A stretch of DNA of 64,000 nt from Streptomyces sp. NBC_00448 (GCF_036014115.1 NZ_CP107913.1:2235001-2299000), one strand, 5' to 3'. Positions 1 to 9,458 are shown, counted from the first letter of the stretch. Numbers and translations: made by a program. The notes: generated by a model not told the origin, from the letters alone.

Positions 1-384
1 GTAGTTGTTGGCCATCACGGCCTGGGTCGGGCCGGGGGTGTCGAAGTCGAGGAACGCGGAGAGCTGCCCGCGCAGCGCGCTGACCCACTGCTGGACGGTC
101 TCGACGTCGTTGAGCACCCGCTCGGCGCTGGGCTTCGGGTCGCCGATCAGGCCGGTGGCTCCGCCCACCAGGGCGATCGGCCGGTGGCCGGCGAGCTGGA
201 AGCGGCGCAGCGCCAGGATCTGGGTGAGGTGGCCGACGTGCAGGCTCTTCGCGGTGGGGTCGAACCCGCAATAGAGGGTGAGGGGACCGTTCGCGAGCGC
301 CTTGCGCAGGGCTTCCTCATCGGTGGTCTGGGCGAGTACGCCCCGCCACCGCAGCTCGTCGACGATGTCCGTCACGGTGTCCAT
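1..384 (-). CDS. tyrS: tyrosyl-tRNA synthetase, N-terminal part (partial)
   Basis: This gene charges tRNA-Tyr with tyrosine in the cytoplasm. Only the first 128 codons are present; the rest lies beyond the left edge. The N-terminus is the class I Rossmann domain, with the [15 protein letters not shown] block around residues 38-52 that carries the HIGH-type signature (HVGH, 49-52), followed by [10 protein letters not shown] (74-83), which is diagnostic of TyrS. The ATG at 384 has a strong AAGGAG ribosome binding site a few bases upstream on the minus strand. It lies downstream of the glycosylase gene in the same direction with a 143-bp gap that carries no T-box-like specifier structure I could recognise. 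Confidence 0.96.
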   Translation of the reverse strand, partial: MDTVTDIVDELRWRGVLAQTTDEEALRKALANGPLTLYCGFDPTAKSLHVGHLTQILALRRFQLAGHRPIALVGGATGLIGDPKPSAERVLNDVETVQQWVSALRGQLSAFLDFDTPGPTQAVMANNY

Positions 385-527
385 GTCTCCTTGGATCTGC
401 TCGGGTCTGCTACCTGCTCGGTTCGGTGCCTGGCCGCCCGGGTCGCCGAGCGCCAGGGCGGCCTGCGCCCGGGTGCCTGGATTCCTGGTACCAGCGTGCC
501 CGAGGGTACGTGGTTCCGGCGAGTCGA

Positions 528-1166
528 TTATCCGCGCTTGCGCGGCGTGTGCGGGCGGTAGGGGCTGACGGTGGGGTCGGCGTCGATCCAGTAGCGCCAG
601 GGGTGGATCGCGCCGTCGCCGCCGACTCCGGTGCGGGGACCGCTGCGGATCGCCCCCGCGGCGGGCGGGGTGCCGGTGAGGACGCGGAACGGGCCGCCGC
701 CGGCGGAACAGGCGTCGGCGCCGTTGAGCGTGCGGTCCACGCCGAGTGCGGTGGCGAGCCGGGCCGGGCCCTGGGCGAGGTCGGCGTCCTTGCGGGAGGT
801 GGGGCGGCGGGGGCGGGCGAGGGCGGCGCCCGCGGTGATCCGGCCGGCTCTGAGCAGCACCCCGCTGGCGGTGCCCGCCGGGCCGCAGACCAGGTTCAGG
901 CAGTGCCACATGCCGTAGGTGAAGTAGACGTAGGTGTGGCCGGGCGGGCCGAACATCACGGCGTTGCGGTCGGTGCGGCCGCGGTAGGCGTGCGAGCCGG
1001 GGTCGTTGGGGCCGTCGTACGCCTCGACCTCGGTGAGCCGCAGCTCGATCGGACCGTCGTCGGTGGCGCGGACGAGGGTGCGGCCGAGCAGGTCGGGGGC
1101 GATCTCCAGGACCGGCCGGTCGAAGAACGAGCGCTTCAGCGGGGTCCGGTCCGGTGGAGTGGTCAC
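528..1166 (-). CDS. DNA-3-methyladenine glycosylase (AAG/MPG family)
   Basis: This base-excision repair enzyme removes alkylated purines from DNA. The 212-residue protein matches the AAG family from end to end: [20 protein letters not shown] near the start, the [20 protein letters not shown] block containing the catalytic Glu (EVEAY), [20 protein letters not shown], and [15 protein letters not shown] near the C-terminus. The start is taken as the GTG at 1166, which gives the usual family N-terminus; an open frame extends upstream to 1322 but looks like non-coding leader. The ribosome binding site is weak. It precedes tyrS on the same strand. Confidence 0.93.
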   Translation of the reverse strand: MTTPPDRTPLKRSFFDRPVLEIAPDLLGRTLVRATDDGPIELRLTEVEAYDGPNDPGSHAYRGRTDRNAVMFGPPGHTYVYFTYGMWHCLNLVCGPAGTASGVLLRAGRITAGAALARPRRPTSRKDADLAQGPARLATALGVDRTLNGADACSAGGGPFRVLTGTPPAAGAIRSGPRTGVGGDGAIHPWRYWIDADPTVSPYRPHTPRKRG

Positions 1167-1336
1167 GAGGCAGGAGCGTAGTGGACGGGCCGGGGCCGAG
1201 TGGGCGGCGCGGACGCCGTGGAGATCCACTCGGCAGGCCCTAGGCTCGGAGCCAGTTCGCTCCGTTCCCGGCGGGCCCGGTTCCTGGTAGGAGCCCGGTG
1301 CCGGCGGGGGCTTCGTTCCCAACAGGAGGTGTCGAG

Positions 1337-1879
1337 GTGACCGAGCAAGCGCGACGGCCGCTCCCCCATGACTTCCACCCGCCGGTGCCGGCGTTCACGG
1401 TGGTCAGCGACGATGTGGCGCCGGGTGCGGCGCTCAAGGACGCCCAGGTGTTCGCGGGCGGGAACACCTCGCCGCAGCTGCGGTGGGAGGGGTTCCCGGC
1501 GGGGACCAAGAGCTTCGCGGTGTCCTGCTACGACCCGGACGCGCCGACCGGCAGCGGGTTCTGGCACTGGTCGGTGTTCGACATCCCGGCGTCGGTGACG
1601 GAGCTGCCCGCGGGCGCCGGGTCCGGGGACTTCGCCGGGCTGCCGGCGGGCGCGCTGCAGGTGCGCAACGACTACGGCACCCGTGACTTCGGTGGCGCCG
1701 CGCCGCCGCCCGGGGACGGCCCGCACCGCTATGTGTTCACCGTGTACGCGGTGGACGCGGAGAAGCTGGGGCCGGACGCGGACGCGTCGCCCGCGGTGGT
1801 CGGTTTCAACCTCCGGTTCCACGCGCTGGCGCGGGCCCAGCTGATCGGTGTCTACGAGGTGCCGGCCGACGCGGCCTGA
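1337..1879 (+). CDS. PEBP / YbhB-YbcL family Raf-kinase-inhibitor-like protein
   Basis: This is a 180-residue phosphatidylethanolamine-binding-protein homologue of the bacterial YbhB/YbcL type, probably cytoplasmic; the physiological ligand in bacteria is unknown. The family signatures are visible: [20 protein letters not shown], the [15 protein letters not shown] ligand-site block (DPDAP and HW), and [13 protein letters not shown] near the C-terminus. The GTG at 1337 was chosen because AGGAGGT sits 6 bases upstream. The gene is divergent from the glycosylase gene. Confidence 0.93.
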   Translation: MTEQARRPLPHDFHPPVPAFTVVSDDVAPGAALKDAQVFAGGNTSPQLRWEGFPAGTKSFAVSCYDPDAPTGSGFWHWSVFDIPASVTELPAGAGSGDFAGLPAGALQVRNDYGTRDFGGAAPPPGDGPHRYVFTVYAVDAEKLGPDADASPAVVGFNLRFHALARAQLIGVYEVPADAA

Positions 1880-1992
1880 GGCGCGTCCCCGGCACCTGCC
1901 GAGGCACGTACCCCGGCGGAAAACTCCGTTGTCCGGCGCGGGCGTCGCGGGCACAGTGGTCCCACCTGAAAGACCCCGGGAGGTGGGCGGAA

Positions 1993-2496
1993 ATGCGTGA
2001 GACGCTGGTGCTGAATGCGAGTTTCGAGCCGCTGTCGACGGTGTCGCTGCGGCGTGCGGTCGTGCTGGTGATGCAGGACAAGGCGGTCGTCGAGCAGGCC
2101 CACCCCGGTCTTCGGGTCCGTGCGGCGCGGGTGGAGATGCCGATGCCGCAGGTGATCAGGCTGTGCCGGTATGTCAGGGTGCCATTTCGACAACGGGCGC
2201 CGTGGTCGCGGCGAGGGGTGCTGGTGCGTGACCGGCACCGCTGCGCGTACTGCGGGCGGCGGGCCACGACCGTGGACCACGTGCAGCCGAAGTCGCGCGG
2301 TGGCGGCGACACCTGGCTGAACACGGTGGCGGCGTGCGGTGAGGACAACCAGCGCAAGGCGGACCGTACGCCGGAGCAGGCCGGGATGCGGCTGCTGGTG
2401 CGGCCGTTCGAGCCCACTCCGGCCGACGCGCTGCTGCTGGCGCTGGGTGTCCGGGATCGTGCGGACCTGCCGGAGTGGCTGGCGGTGCCGGCCTGA
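1993..2496 (+). CDS. HNH endonuclease family protein
   Basis: This 167-residue protein starts MRETLVLNASFEPL, the N-terminus typical of stand-alone actinobacterial HNH proteins. The nuclease core follows at about residues 75-130: a CxxC pair (RCAYCG), the DHVQPKSRGG histidine motif, then N..C...N..K (LNTVAACGEDNQRK), which together build the zinc-stabilised beta-beta-alpha metal fold. An AGGTGGG ribosome binding site precedes the ATG. Its cellular target is unknown. It converges on the TSUP permease gene with only 15 bp between the stop codons. Confidence 0.92.
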   Translation: MRETLVLNASFEPLSTVSLRRAVVLVMQDKAVVEQAHPGLRVRAARVEMPMPQVIRLCRYVRVPFRQRAPWSRRGVLVRDRHRCAYCGRRATTVDHVQPKSRGGGDTWLNTVAACGEDNQRKADRTPEQAGMRLLVRPFEPTPADALLLALGVRDRADLPEWLAVPA

Positions 2497-2511
2497 GCCG
2501 GTCACCGGGGT

Positions 2512-3279
2512 TCACTTCAGCAGGAGTTGGACGATCGCCGCGATGCCGACGACGACGATGAGGCCGCGCAGTGCCATCGGCGGGAGGCGGCGCCCCACCC
2601 GGGCGCCGATCAGCCCGCCGATGGTGGCGCCGGCCGCGACGAGGGCGACCGCGACCCAGTCCATGTGGGCGATGACGATGAAGAACAGCGCGGCGACGCC
2701 GTTGACCATCGCGGCGAGCACGTTCTTCAGGCCGTTGATCCGCTGGAGCGTCTCGTCGAGGAGCAGTCCCATCAGGGACAGGTAGAGGACCCCCTGCGCG
2801 GCTCCGAAGTACCCGCCGTACACGCTGGCGAGGAGGATGCCGAGCGGGAGGAAGGGTCCGCCGTTCACGGGGGCGGCGGACCCGCTGCGCTGTCGGCGCG
2901 CCTGGATGGCGCGGGTCAGGCGCGGTTGCAGGACCACCAGGACCAGGGCGAGCGCGATGAGCACGGGCACGATCGCGTGGAACGCCTTGGACGGCAGGTT
3001 GACCAGGAGGATGGCGCCGGCCGAGCCGCCGATCAGGCAGAAGACGCCCAGCCGCAGCAGCCGCTCGCGCTGGCCGGCCAGTTCGCGGCGGTAGCCGATG
3101 GCGCCGGCCACCGAACCGGGCACCAGGCCGAGGGTGTTGGAGACGTTCGCGGTGACGGGTGGCAGGCCGACGGCCAGCAGGACGGGGAACGTGATCAGGG
3201 TGCCCGAGCCGACGATGGTGTTGATGGTGCCGGCCCCGATTCCGGCAGCGAGCACGGCGACGGCTTCCGCTGGCGACAT
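2512..3279 (-). CDS. TSUP (TauE/SafE) family membrane permease
   Basis: This 255-residue integral membrane protein has about eight hydrophobic helices in the two-repeat TSUP arrangement. The family loop AAGIGAGTINTIVGSGTLIT occurs in the first repeat, and a partner repeat begins near GGPFLPLGILLASVYGG. Members export or import sulfite, sulfoacetate or related sulfur and organic anions; nothing here identifies the substrate. No regulator or sulfur gene sits next to it. Confidence 0.9.
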   Translation of the reverse strand: MSPAEAVAVLAAGIGAGTINTIVGSGTLITFPVLLAVGLPPVTANVSNTLGLVPGSVAGAIGYRRELAGQRERLLRLGVFCLIGGSAGAILLVNLPSKAFHAIVPVLIALALVLVVLQPRLTRAIQARRQRSGSAAPVNGGPFLPLGILLASVYGGYFGAAQGVLYLSLMGLLLDETLQRINGLKNVLAAMVNGVAALFFIVIAHMDWVAVALVAAGATIGGLIGARVGRRLPPMALRGLIVVVGIAAIVQLLLK

Positions 3280-3427
3280 CGGCCCTCCATGATCGGTGCG
3301 CGTCCTCCCCGCCGTTGACGGTCGAGGGGTGCGCAGCGATCATGCCACACCGGTGCGCGCGCTTCGAGGGGCGTGCCCGGTCCTGGCCGGCGGCGCCCCC
3401 CGGTGCTTCTCAGCGCTCCTCGCCGGG

Positions 3428-4426
3428 TCAGTCCTTGTCGAACGGCGGGGCTTCGCGGCGGGGCGCGGGGGTGGCCGCGGGCCGGGTGGCGGGGCTCGCG
3501 CCGGTGCCGTTGGCCGGGGCGCCGCCGTTGCCTCCGTTGCCCCCGTTGCCGCTCAGGCCGGGGATGTTGACCATGCCGCCGAGGCCCTTGAGGGCGTCGT
3601 TGAGCTCGCTGGGGATGATCCAGAGCTTGTTGGCGTCGCCCTCGGCGATCTTCGGGAGCATCTGGAGGTACTGGTAGGCGAGGAGCTTCTGGTCCGGGTC
3701 GCCGGCGTGGATCGACTCGAAGACGGTGCGGATCGCCTGCGCCTCGCCCTCGGCGCGCAGGGCGGCGGACTTCGCGTCACCCTCGGCGCGCAGGATCGAG
3801 GACTGCTTCTCGCCCTCCGCGGTGAGGATCTGGGACTGCCGGATGCCCTCGGCGGTGAGGATCGCGGCGCGCTTGTCACGGTCGGCGCGCATCTGCTTCT
3901 CCATCGAGTCCTGGATGGAGGTGGGCGGTTCGATCGCCTTGAGCTCGACGCGGTTGACGCGGATGCCCCACTTGCCGGTCGCCTCGTCGAGGACGCCGCG
4001 CAGCGCCGCGTTGATCTCCTCGCGCGAGGTGAGGGTCCGCTCCAGGTCCATGCCGCCGATGATGTTGCGGAGCGTGGTGACGGTGAGCTGCTCGATCGCC
4101 TGGATGTAGCTGGCGACTTCGTAGGTGGCGGCCCGGGCGTCGGTGACCTGGTAGTAGATGACCGTGTCGATGTTCACCACCAGGTTGTCCTGGGTGATCA
4201 CCGGTTGCGGCGGGAACGGCACGACCTGTTCGCGCAGGTCGATGCGGTTGCGGATGGTGTCGATGAACGGGACGACGATGTTCAGCCCGGCGCTGAGGGT
4301 GCGTGTGTAGCGGCCGAAGCGCTCGACGATGGCGGCGCTGGCCTGGGGGATGACCTGGACCGTCCTGATCAGCGCGATGAAGACGAGCACCACCAGGATG
4401 ATGAGGACGATGATGATGGGCTGCAT
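3428..4426 (-). CDS. SPFH/Band 7 (stomatin-like, QmcA type) membrane protein
   Basis: This 332-residue protein begins with one hydrophobic segment (about residues 3-25), then a Band 7 domain (VQVIPQASAAIVERFGRYTR to about 190), a helical Ala/Glu/Arg-rich stretch with repeated ILTAEG/ILRAEG/ALRAEG units (about 200-250) that promotes oligomerisation, and a Gly/Asn/Pro-rich tail. Such proteins scaffold membrane microdomains. The ATG at 4426 has GGAG upstream. The NfeD-type partner is encoded upstream on the same strand at 4671-5093, a classic SPFH-NfeD pairing, although here 244 bp separate them. Confidence 0.93.
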   Translation of the reverse strand: MQPIIIVLIILVVLVFIALIRTVQVIPQASAAIVERFGRYTRTLSAGLNIVVPFIDTIRNRIDLREQVVPFPPQPVITQDNLVVNIDTVIYYQVTDARAATYEVASYIQAIEQLTVTTLRNIIGGMDLERTLTSREEINAALRGVLDEATGKWGIRVNRVELKAIEPPTSIQDSMEKQMRADRDKRAAILTAEGIRQSQILTAEGEKQSSILRAEGDAKSAALRAEGEAQAIRTVFESIHAGDPDQKLLAYQYLQMLPKIAEGDANKLWIIPSELNDALKGLGGMVNIPGLSGNGGNGGNGGAPANGTGASPATRPAATPAPRREAPPFDKD

Positions 4427-4580
4427 GGTCACTCCGGCGCCGGTTGAGTGCGGATGGAGCATGTACTACGACATGATCAATTGTCGCAGACAGTAGGCGT
4501 ACCGCGTGCGGGGTTCGGCGAATTCCCGGTCTGCGGCGGCTCGTTGACTGCTGCGGTGGTGCTGTGCGGTCCAGCTCTGC

Positions 4581-4624
4581 GGTGCTGCGGTCCCTCGATA
4601 CTTCGGGTGCTGCGGTCCCTCGAT
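4581..4624. repeat. 25-bp tandem repeat between nfeD-like and SPFH genes
   Basis: A 19-bp unit (GGTGCTGCGGTCCCTCGAT) occurs at 4581-4599 and again at 4606-4624, a period of 25 bp, with a looser third copy just before (around 4551-4571) and another GCTGCGGGTAC after. It fills part of the 244-bp gap between the two membrane-protein genes. No gene or clear promoter is seen in this gap. Confidence 0.75.
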
Positions 4625-4670
4625 GCTGCGGGTACTTCCGTGCCGCGGGCTCGCCGCGGGTCCTTCGGGC

Positions 4671-5093
4671 CTACATCACGACCGCGGTCGCGCCGTCGAT
4701 CTCCACGACGTCCACCTGCTGGCCGGGGTCGAAGACGCGGTCGTGTTCCAGGGCGCGGGCCGACCAGATCTCCCCGGCGAGCTTGATCCTTCCGCCCGCC
4801 CCGTCGTCGACGCGTTCGAGCACGACGGCCCGCTTGCCCTTGAGCGCGTCCACGCCACTGCGCTGCTCGGGACGCTGGCGGTTGCGGTAGGCGATCGGCC
4901 GGACGAAGACGAGCAGCGCCACGGAGACCACGACGAAGACGATGACCTGGGCCACGATGCCGCCGCCGGCTCCCGCGGTGACGGCTCCGCCGACCGCTCC
5001 GACCGCGAACATGCCGAATTCGGGCATCGCCGTGATCACCAGCGGGATGCCCAGCCCCACCGCGGCCACCAACCACCACACCCATGCGTCCAC
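4671..5093 (-). CDS. NfeD-like C-terminal OB-fold membrane protein
   Basis: This is a short NfeD-type partner of SPFH proteins. The protein (about 140 residues from the GTG at 5093) has hydrophobic segments at the N-terminus (WVWWLVAAVGLGIPLV and a Gly/Val-rich second and third segment), followed by an OB-fold C-terminal domain: DALKGKRAVVLERVDD and GRIKLAGEIWSARA, ending DVVEIDGATAVV. The start is uncertain; the frame is open to 5147 and no good ribosome binding site is seen. It is upstream of the SPFH gene on the same strand. Confidence 0.88.
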   Translation of the reverse strand: MDAWVWWLVAAVGLGIPLVITAMPEFGMFAVGAVGGAVTAGAGGGIVAQVIVFVVVSVALLVFVRPIAYRNRQRPEQRSGVDALKGKRAVVLERVDDGAGGRIKLAGEIWSARALEHDRVFDPGQQVDVVEIDGATAVVM

Positions 5094-5174
5094 GACGCCA
5101 ATCGTAGGCGTACACAGCCCAGTTGCGGCAGTGCGCAAGCCGGACACCTACGTCGGGGATCTGCTGCCGGGTTC

Positions 5175-5966
5175 CTACTTCAGCGGCAGACCGGCGGCGG
5201 TCCAGCGGTCGCCGCGGCGCTCGACGACGAGCGGGAGCCCGAAGCAGTGCGACAGGTTGCGGGAGCTGAGCTCGGTCTCCAGCGGGCCGGCGGCGACCAC
5301 CTTGCCCTGGCGGATCATCAGCACGTGGGTGAAGCCGGGAGCGATCTCCTCGACGTGGTGGGTCACCATGATCATGGAGGGCGCGATCGGGTCGCGGGCG
5401 AGCCGGCCGAGCCGCCGCACCAGGTCCTCGCGGCCGCCGAGGTCGAGTCCGGCCGCGGGCTCGTCGAGCAGCAGCAGCTCGGGGTCGACCATCATCGCGC
5501 GGGCGATCAGGGTGCGCTTGCGCTCGCCCTCGGAGAGGGTGCCGAACTTCCGGTCGAGGAACTCGGTCATGCCGAGCCGGTCGAGGAAGGCGCGGGCCCG
5601 CTCCTCGTCGACCTGTTCGTACCCCTCGTTCCAGGTGGCGGTCATGCCGTAGGCGGCGGTGAGCACGGTCTCCAGGACGGTCTGGCGGCGCGGCATCTTC
5701 TCCGCCATGGCGGCGCCGGCCACGCCGATCCGCGGCCGCAGCTCGAAGACGTCGACGCTGCCGAGCTTCTCGCCGAGGATCTGCACGGTGCCCGCGCTCG
5801 GGAAGAGGTAGCTGGACGCGACGTTCAGCAGGGTGGTCTTGCCGGCGCCGTTGGGACCGAGGATGACCCAGCGCTCGCCCTCGGCGACCGACCAGGAGAC
5901 CCCTTCGACCAGAGCGCGTCCGTCGCGGACCACGGATACGTCCACCAGCTCCAGTACATCGCTCAT
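5175..5966 (-). CDS. ABC transporter ATP-binding protein (metal/iron-type)
   Basis: This 263-residue single ABC domain has Walker A GPNGAGKTT (about residues 39-47), the signature LSEGERKRT, Walker B LLLLDEPAAGLD, and a switch histidine (VTHHVEE). The ModF/SitB-like sequence GVAGAAMAEKMPRRQTVLET is shared with ATPases that lack an adjacent permease. No permease or binding protein gene is adjacent, so it may pair with a distant membrane partner or act alone. The ATG at 5966 has GGGAGA upstream; an earlier ATG at 5984 is less likely. Confidence 0.9.
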   Translation of the reverse strand: MSDVLELVDVSVVRDGRALVEGVSWSVAEGERWVILGPNGAGKTTLLNVASSYLFPSAGTVQILGEKLGSVDVFELRPRIGVAGAAMAEKMPRRQTVLETVLTAAYGMTATWNEGYEQVDEERARAFLDRLGMTEFLDRKFGTLSEGERKRTLIARAMMVDPELLLLDEPAAGLDLGGREDLVRRLGRLARDPIAPSMIMVTHHVEEIAPGFTHVLMIRQGKVVAAGPLETELSSRNLSHCFGLPLVVERRGDRWTAAGLPLK

Positions 5967-6099
5967 GAGCGCGCTGTCTCCCATTGCATCTCGGCAGTCT
6001 CGGCATGTCGGTGTGCCGGGATCGGCACGGGCCGGAAGGAACAACCCCCGAGGAAAACTTACGCCACCACACGAGCGGTCCAGTCCATAGGCTGGGGGC

Positions 6100-6888
6100 A
6101 TGCTTGATGAACCTCGTTCAGGACGGCTGGCGGCGTGGGGAAATGCCCTGCTTGCCGGACTTGCCGCCCCTGATGACGTTGCTCAGCGGATCTCGGCCGA
6201 CGACGCGGTGCACCGCGTCGTCGGGCTGCCGGGCGAACCGGCCCCGGTCGGGCTCACCCTGGGCCTGGGCAGACTCCGCGCCCTGGGCGTCACCGGCCTG
6301 CGGCTCGCGCTGCCAGTGGCGGGGCACCCGCTGGGGCTGTCCGGCCCGCCCGAGTTCAACGCCCGCGCGATGGCGGCCGGCGAGGCGGTGCTGACGGCGG
6401 GCGCGGTCTCGCTCGGCCTGGTCCCGGAGGTCTACGAGGCCGGGCCGGCCGGTGACCTGCACGTGGACGTGGAGTGGCAGTGCCTGCCGGTACGCGACTC
6501 CCCGCCGGCCGACGTGCCCTCGCTCGGCGAGGCGGAGCGGGAGCTGGCCGAGGCACTGCGCGACGCCACCGACGCGCTGGCGCAGCTCGACGTGGCCGGC
6601 GCGGGTCCGGTTGCGCAGGCGGCGCTGGAGGCGTACCGGGCACGGGCGGAGCGCGGCCGCGAGGTGCTCGCGCCGGGCTACCCGCCGCGCGCGGTGCGGG
6701 TGTTGGAGCTGGCGCAGCGGGTGGCGGCGCTGGTGTCGATAGCGTCCGACGGGCACGGCGGCGCGGTGAGCGCGTCGCAGATCGCGGCCCGCGCGGAGTT
6801 GCTGCGGCCGGTGGAGCGGACCGCGCGGCGCGCGCAGGTGGCGGCGTACAACGCGTACGTGGAGGAGGCGGAGCGGCGCCGACCGTAG
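6100..6888 (+). CDS. conserved hypothetical protein (262 aa)
   Basis: I do not recognise a characterised family. The protein is Ala/Arg/Leu-rich, soluble, with no signal peptide or membrane segment. The N-terminal half looks like an alpha/beta domain (GLTLGLGRLRALGVTGLRLALPVAGHPLGL), and the C-terminal half (from about residue 140) is almost entirely charged helix. It is divergent from the ABC ATPase gene, with 133 bp between the two starts. Coding character (GC3, codon periodicity) is convincing. Confidence 0.85.
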   Translation: MLDEPRSGRLAAWGNALLAGLAAPDDVAQRISADDAVHRVVGLPGEPAPVGLTLGLGRLRALGVTGLRLALPVAGHPLGLSGPPEFNARAMAAGEAVLTAGAVSLGLVPEVYEAGPAGDLHVDVEWQCLPVRDSPPADVPSLGEAERELAEALRDATDALAQLDVAGAGPVAQAALEAYRARAERGREVLAPGYPPRAVRVLELAQRVAALVSIASDGHGGAVSASQIAARAELLRPVERTARRAQVAAYNAYVEEAERRRP

Positions 6889-7034
6889 CCCCCGGGGCCG
6901 GCCGCGGGGTTCGCGACCGCGGCCGTGACCCGTACCGCCCCGACAGCCGTGCGGGCCCGGCGGCGACGTACGGGGACGTCGGCCGCGGGGCCCGCGCGGG
7001 TTGGTGCCGCCCGAGGTTCAGGCGGCGGCCGGTG

Positions 7035-7274
7035 TCACAGGTTGGCGCCGGTGTTGCCGAAGGCCGGGTTGAGCAGGCCGATCACGTTGACGGTGTTGCC
7101 GACCACGTTGACCGGGACGTGCACCGGGACCTGCACGAGGTTGCCGGAGGCCACGCCCGGGGACTTCACGGCGGCACCGTGCGCGCCCGAGTCGGCCGAG
7201 GCCGCACCGGCGCCGGCGGCGATGAGGCCACCCGCCACGAGGGTGATGGTCGCGGCCTTCTTCAGGTTCTTCAC
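7035..7274 (-). CDS. chpE: short chaplin, ChpE type
   Basis: Chaplins are secreted, surface-active amyloid proteins that coat aerial hyphae and spores. This 79-residue precursor has a signal peptide (KNLKKAATITLVAGGLIAAG, cleavage near ASA-DSG) and a single chaplin domain containing GVASGNLVQVPVHVPVNVVG and NVIGLLNPAFGN. It lacks the two cysteines found in most chaplins, which is the hallmark of ChpE (SCO1800 in S. coelicolor, whose sequence it closely resembles). The GTG at 7274 has a strong AAGGAGG 8 bases upstream. An 8-bp hairpin (7300-7320) lies just before the ribosome binding site. Confidence 0.95.
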   Translation of the reverse strand: MKNLKKAATITLVAGGLIAAGAGAASADSGAHGAAVKSPGVASGNLVQVPVHVPVNVVGNTVNVIGLLNPAFGNTGANL

Positions 7275-7299
7275 TTCGAACTTCCTCCTTGCGAGACGC

Positions 7300-7320
7300 G
7301 TCGCGGCCAGCCGCCGCGAC
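7300..7320 (-). promoter_or_regulatory. hairpin in the chpE 5' leader
   Basis: Perfect 8-bp inverted repeat, GTCGCGGC at 7300-7307 and GCCGCGAC at 7313-7320, with a 5-nt loop. It ends 11 nt before the chpE Shine-Dalgarno sequence. It could influence mRNA stability or ribosome loading; no known riboregulator class is recognised. Confidence 0.5.
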
Positions 7321-7543
7321 ACGCCATGCAGAACGGATCGCCGCCGCATCGGATGCGCGACCCGGGAGACATACACCCGACAGTATGAATCTCACTCCGC
7401 CAAGCGCGGGTGTGCGGGCGTGGCGCGCCGGCGCCCGAGGGAGCGCGCCGACGGTCCACGCGCGCCAGGTGCCCCAGCGGGCGCGTGCCGGTCGCCGGCG
7501 GTCAGCCGCCGACGATCGGTCGCCCACGGCCGGACGCCTACGG

Positions 7544-8188
7544 TCAGTCACCGATACCGTTGCGGACCGCCCACAGCGCCGCCTGGGTGCGGTCGGCGAG
7601 GTCCAGCTTCATGAGGATGTTCGACACGTGGGTCTTCACGGTCTTCTCGGAGAGCACCAGCGCGCGGGCGATCTCGCGGTTGGAGCGGCCGTCGGAGATC
7701 AGGCCGAGGACCTCGCGCTCGCGTTCGGTCAGCGCGTTGCCGCGGCCGCTGCCCGGGGCGGGCTGGTCCGGGGCGAGCAGCGCCCCGGCCACCTCGGGCT
7801 GGAGCAGGACGTGCCCGGCGTGCACCGAGCGGATCGCGTCGGCGAGCGCGACCGGGTCGACGTCCTTGTAGACGTAACCGGCGGCGCCGGCCCGCAGGGC
7901 GGGGACCACGGTGCGCTTCTCGGTGAAGCTGGTCACGATGAGGACCCGAGCGGGGCTGTCCGCCTCGTGCAGCAGCCGCAGCGCCTCGATGCCGTCGGTG
8001 CCGGGCATCTTGACGTCCATCAGGATCACGTCGGGCCGCAGCTCCAGCGCGCGGGCCACGCCCTCGTCGCCGTCGGCGGCCTCGCCGACCACCTCGATGT
8101 CGCCCTGGACCTCCAGGAACGTCCGCAGGCCGCGGCGGACCACCTGGTGGTCGTCCACGAGCAGCACCCGGATCACCTTGTCAGCCAC
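7544..8188 (-). CDS. NarL/LuxR-family response regulator
   Basis: This 214-residue two-component regulator has a receiver domain ([14 protein letters not shown] at the start, phospho-acceptor Asp in [15 protein letters not shown], Lys in YVYKDVDP) and a LuxR-type helix-turn-helix ([21 protein letters not shown], then [16 protein letters not shown]) at the C-terminus. Its GTG start overlaps the end of the histidine kinase gene by 8 bp, and GGAGGT lies inside the kinase's last codons, so the two are translationally coupled. The target promoters are unknown. Confidence 0.96.
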   Translation of the reverse strand: MADKVIRVLLVDDHQVVRRGLRTFLEVQGDIEVVGEAADGDEGVARALELRPDVILMDVKMPGTDGIEALRLLHEADSPARVLIVTSFTEKRTVVPALRAGAAGYVYKDVDPVALADAIRSVHAGHVLLQPEVAGALLAPDQPAPGSGRGNALTEREREVLGLISDGRSNREIARALVLSEKTVKTHVSNILMKLDLADRTQAALWAVRNGIGD

Positions 8189-9458
8189 CTGGCACCTCCA
8201 TCTCGATGACGGTGCCCTTGCCGGGCTCCGATTGCACGCTCAGCGATCCGCCGACGCCGTCGGCGCGGTCCCGCATGGAGACCAGGCCGAGGTGGCGGCC
8301 GGCCCGGCGGACGGCGGTGGGGTCGAAGCCGCGGCCGTCGTCGCGGATGCGCAGCCGGGCGCCCCTGCCGTGTCCTTCGAGGGTGACGGCGACCGTGCGG
8401 GGGGCCGCGTGCCGCAGCGCGTTGTGGGTGGCCTCCTGGGCGACCCGCAGCAGGGCCTCCTCCTGGGGCGCGGGCAGGGCGCGCATCCGGAAGGCGCGGA
8501 AGGTCACGCTGGCGGAGTGCACCCGGTCCAGGACGTCGGCCTGGGTGCGCAGGGTGGCCACGAGCCCGTCCTCGTCCAGCGCGGCCGGCCGCAGCTCCAC
8601 GACGACGGCCCGCAGCTCGTCGGCGGCCTCGGCGGCGAGCGTGGCGACCTGCCGGATCTCCTCCTTGGCGCGGCCGGGGTCGGTGTCGACCAGTGCGGCC
8701 GACGCCTGGGCGGTCAGCCGCAGCGAGAAGAGCTTCTGGGAGACCGCGTCGTGCAGTTCGTGGGCGATCCGGGCGCGCTCGCCGGCCAGCGTCAGCTCGC
8801 GGCTGCGTTCGTGCAGCCGTGCGTTGGTGAGGGCGATCGCGGCGTGGTCGGCGAGGATGCGCAGCAGGTCCTCGTCGTCCTGGGTGAAGCCGGCCGGGCA
8901 GGTCCGGTCCGCGGGGTCCTGAGCGGAGCCCGCGCCGGCATCGGTCCCGATGTCGGCGCCGGCATCGGAGTCGGAGTCGGCACCCCTGCCGGGGCTGTCG
9001 GCGTTGCCAGAGCTGTCGGCGTTGCCGGAGCGCTCGGCGGGGACCTTCTTGTTCGCGAGGAAGATCGCGCCGAGGATCTCGTCGCCGTCGGCCACCGGCA
9101 TGCCGATGAAGTCCTTCATCACCGGGTGGGCGCGCGGCCAGCCGGCGAAGCTCTCGAAGTCGCGTACGTCGGTGAGCCGCTGCGGGGTGGCCTCGTGGAG
9201 CATCGCGGCGAGCACGCCGTGCTGCCGGGGCAGCGGGCCGATCGCCTTCCACTCCTCGTCGCTGACGCCGTCGACCACGAACTGGGCGAAGCCGCCCTGG
9301 TCGTCGGGCACGCCGAGCGCGGCGTACTGCGCGCCCAGCAGTTCCCGGGCCGAGGCCACGATGGTCTGCAGGACCTCGCGCACCTCCAGCCGCCGGTTCA
9401 TCGCCACGATCGCGGCGCTGACCGCTTCGATGCCGCCTCGCGGCGCCCGTTCGGACAT
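8181..9458 (-). CDS. GAF-domain sensor histidine kinase (HisKA_3/NarX-like)
   Basis: Cytoplasmic sensor kinase of 425 residues and cognate partner of the overlapping regulator. It has an N-terminal GAF domain (about residues 30-210), a HisKA_3 dimerisation domain with the phospho-accepting His in [13 protein letters not shown], and a HATPase with NALRHA and DDGRGFDP. The GAF domain is interrupted by a low-complexity Ser/Gly/Asp/Ala insert (about 143-187) encoded by short repeats. GAF kinases of this type resemble DevS/DosT-like redox or gas sensors, but no haem ligand can be assigned here. Start chosen at the ATG 9458, giving the typical MSER N-terminus. Confidence 0.94.
   Translation of the reverse strand: MSERAPRGGIEAVSAAIVAMNRRLEVREVLQTIVASARELLGAQYAALGVPDDQGGFAQFVVDGVSDEEWKAIGPLPRQHGVLAAMLHEATPQRLTDVRDFESFAGWPRAHPVMKDFIGMPVADGDEILGAIFLANKKVPAERSGNADSSGNADSPGRGADSDSDAGADIGTDAGAGSAQDPADRTCPAGFTQDDEDLLRILADHAAIALTNARLHERSRELTLAGERARIAHELHDAVSQKLFSLRLTAQASAALVDTDPGRAKEEIRQVATLAAEAADELRAVVVELRPAALDEDGLVATLRTQADVLDRVHSASVTFRAFRMRALPAPQEEALLRVAQEATHNALRHAAPRTVAVTLEGHGRGARLRIRDDGRGFDPTAVRRAGRHLGLVSMRDRADGVGGSLSVQSEPGKGTVIEMEVPGG

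Noticed and set aside
385..527. T-box leader upstream of tyrS
   Set aside because: No T-box sequence, no specifier loop and no anti-terminator pair could be identified in the 143-bp gap.
3296..4447. Long open frames on the strand opposite to real genes (for example 3296-4447, 12880-15636, 45559-49509)
   Set aside because: High GC DNA keeps antisense frames open. They lack family similarity and ribosome binding sites and have the codon pattern expected of the complementary strand.
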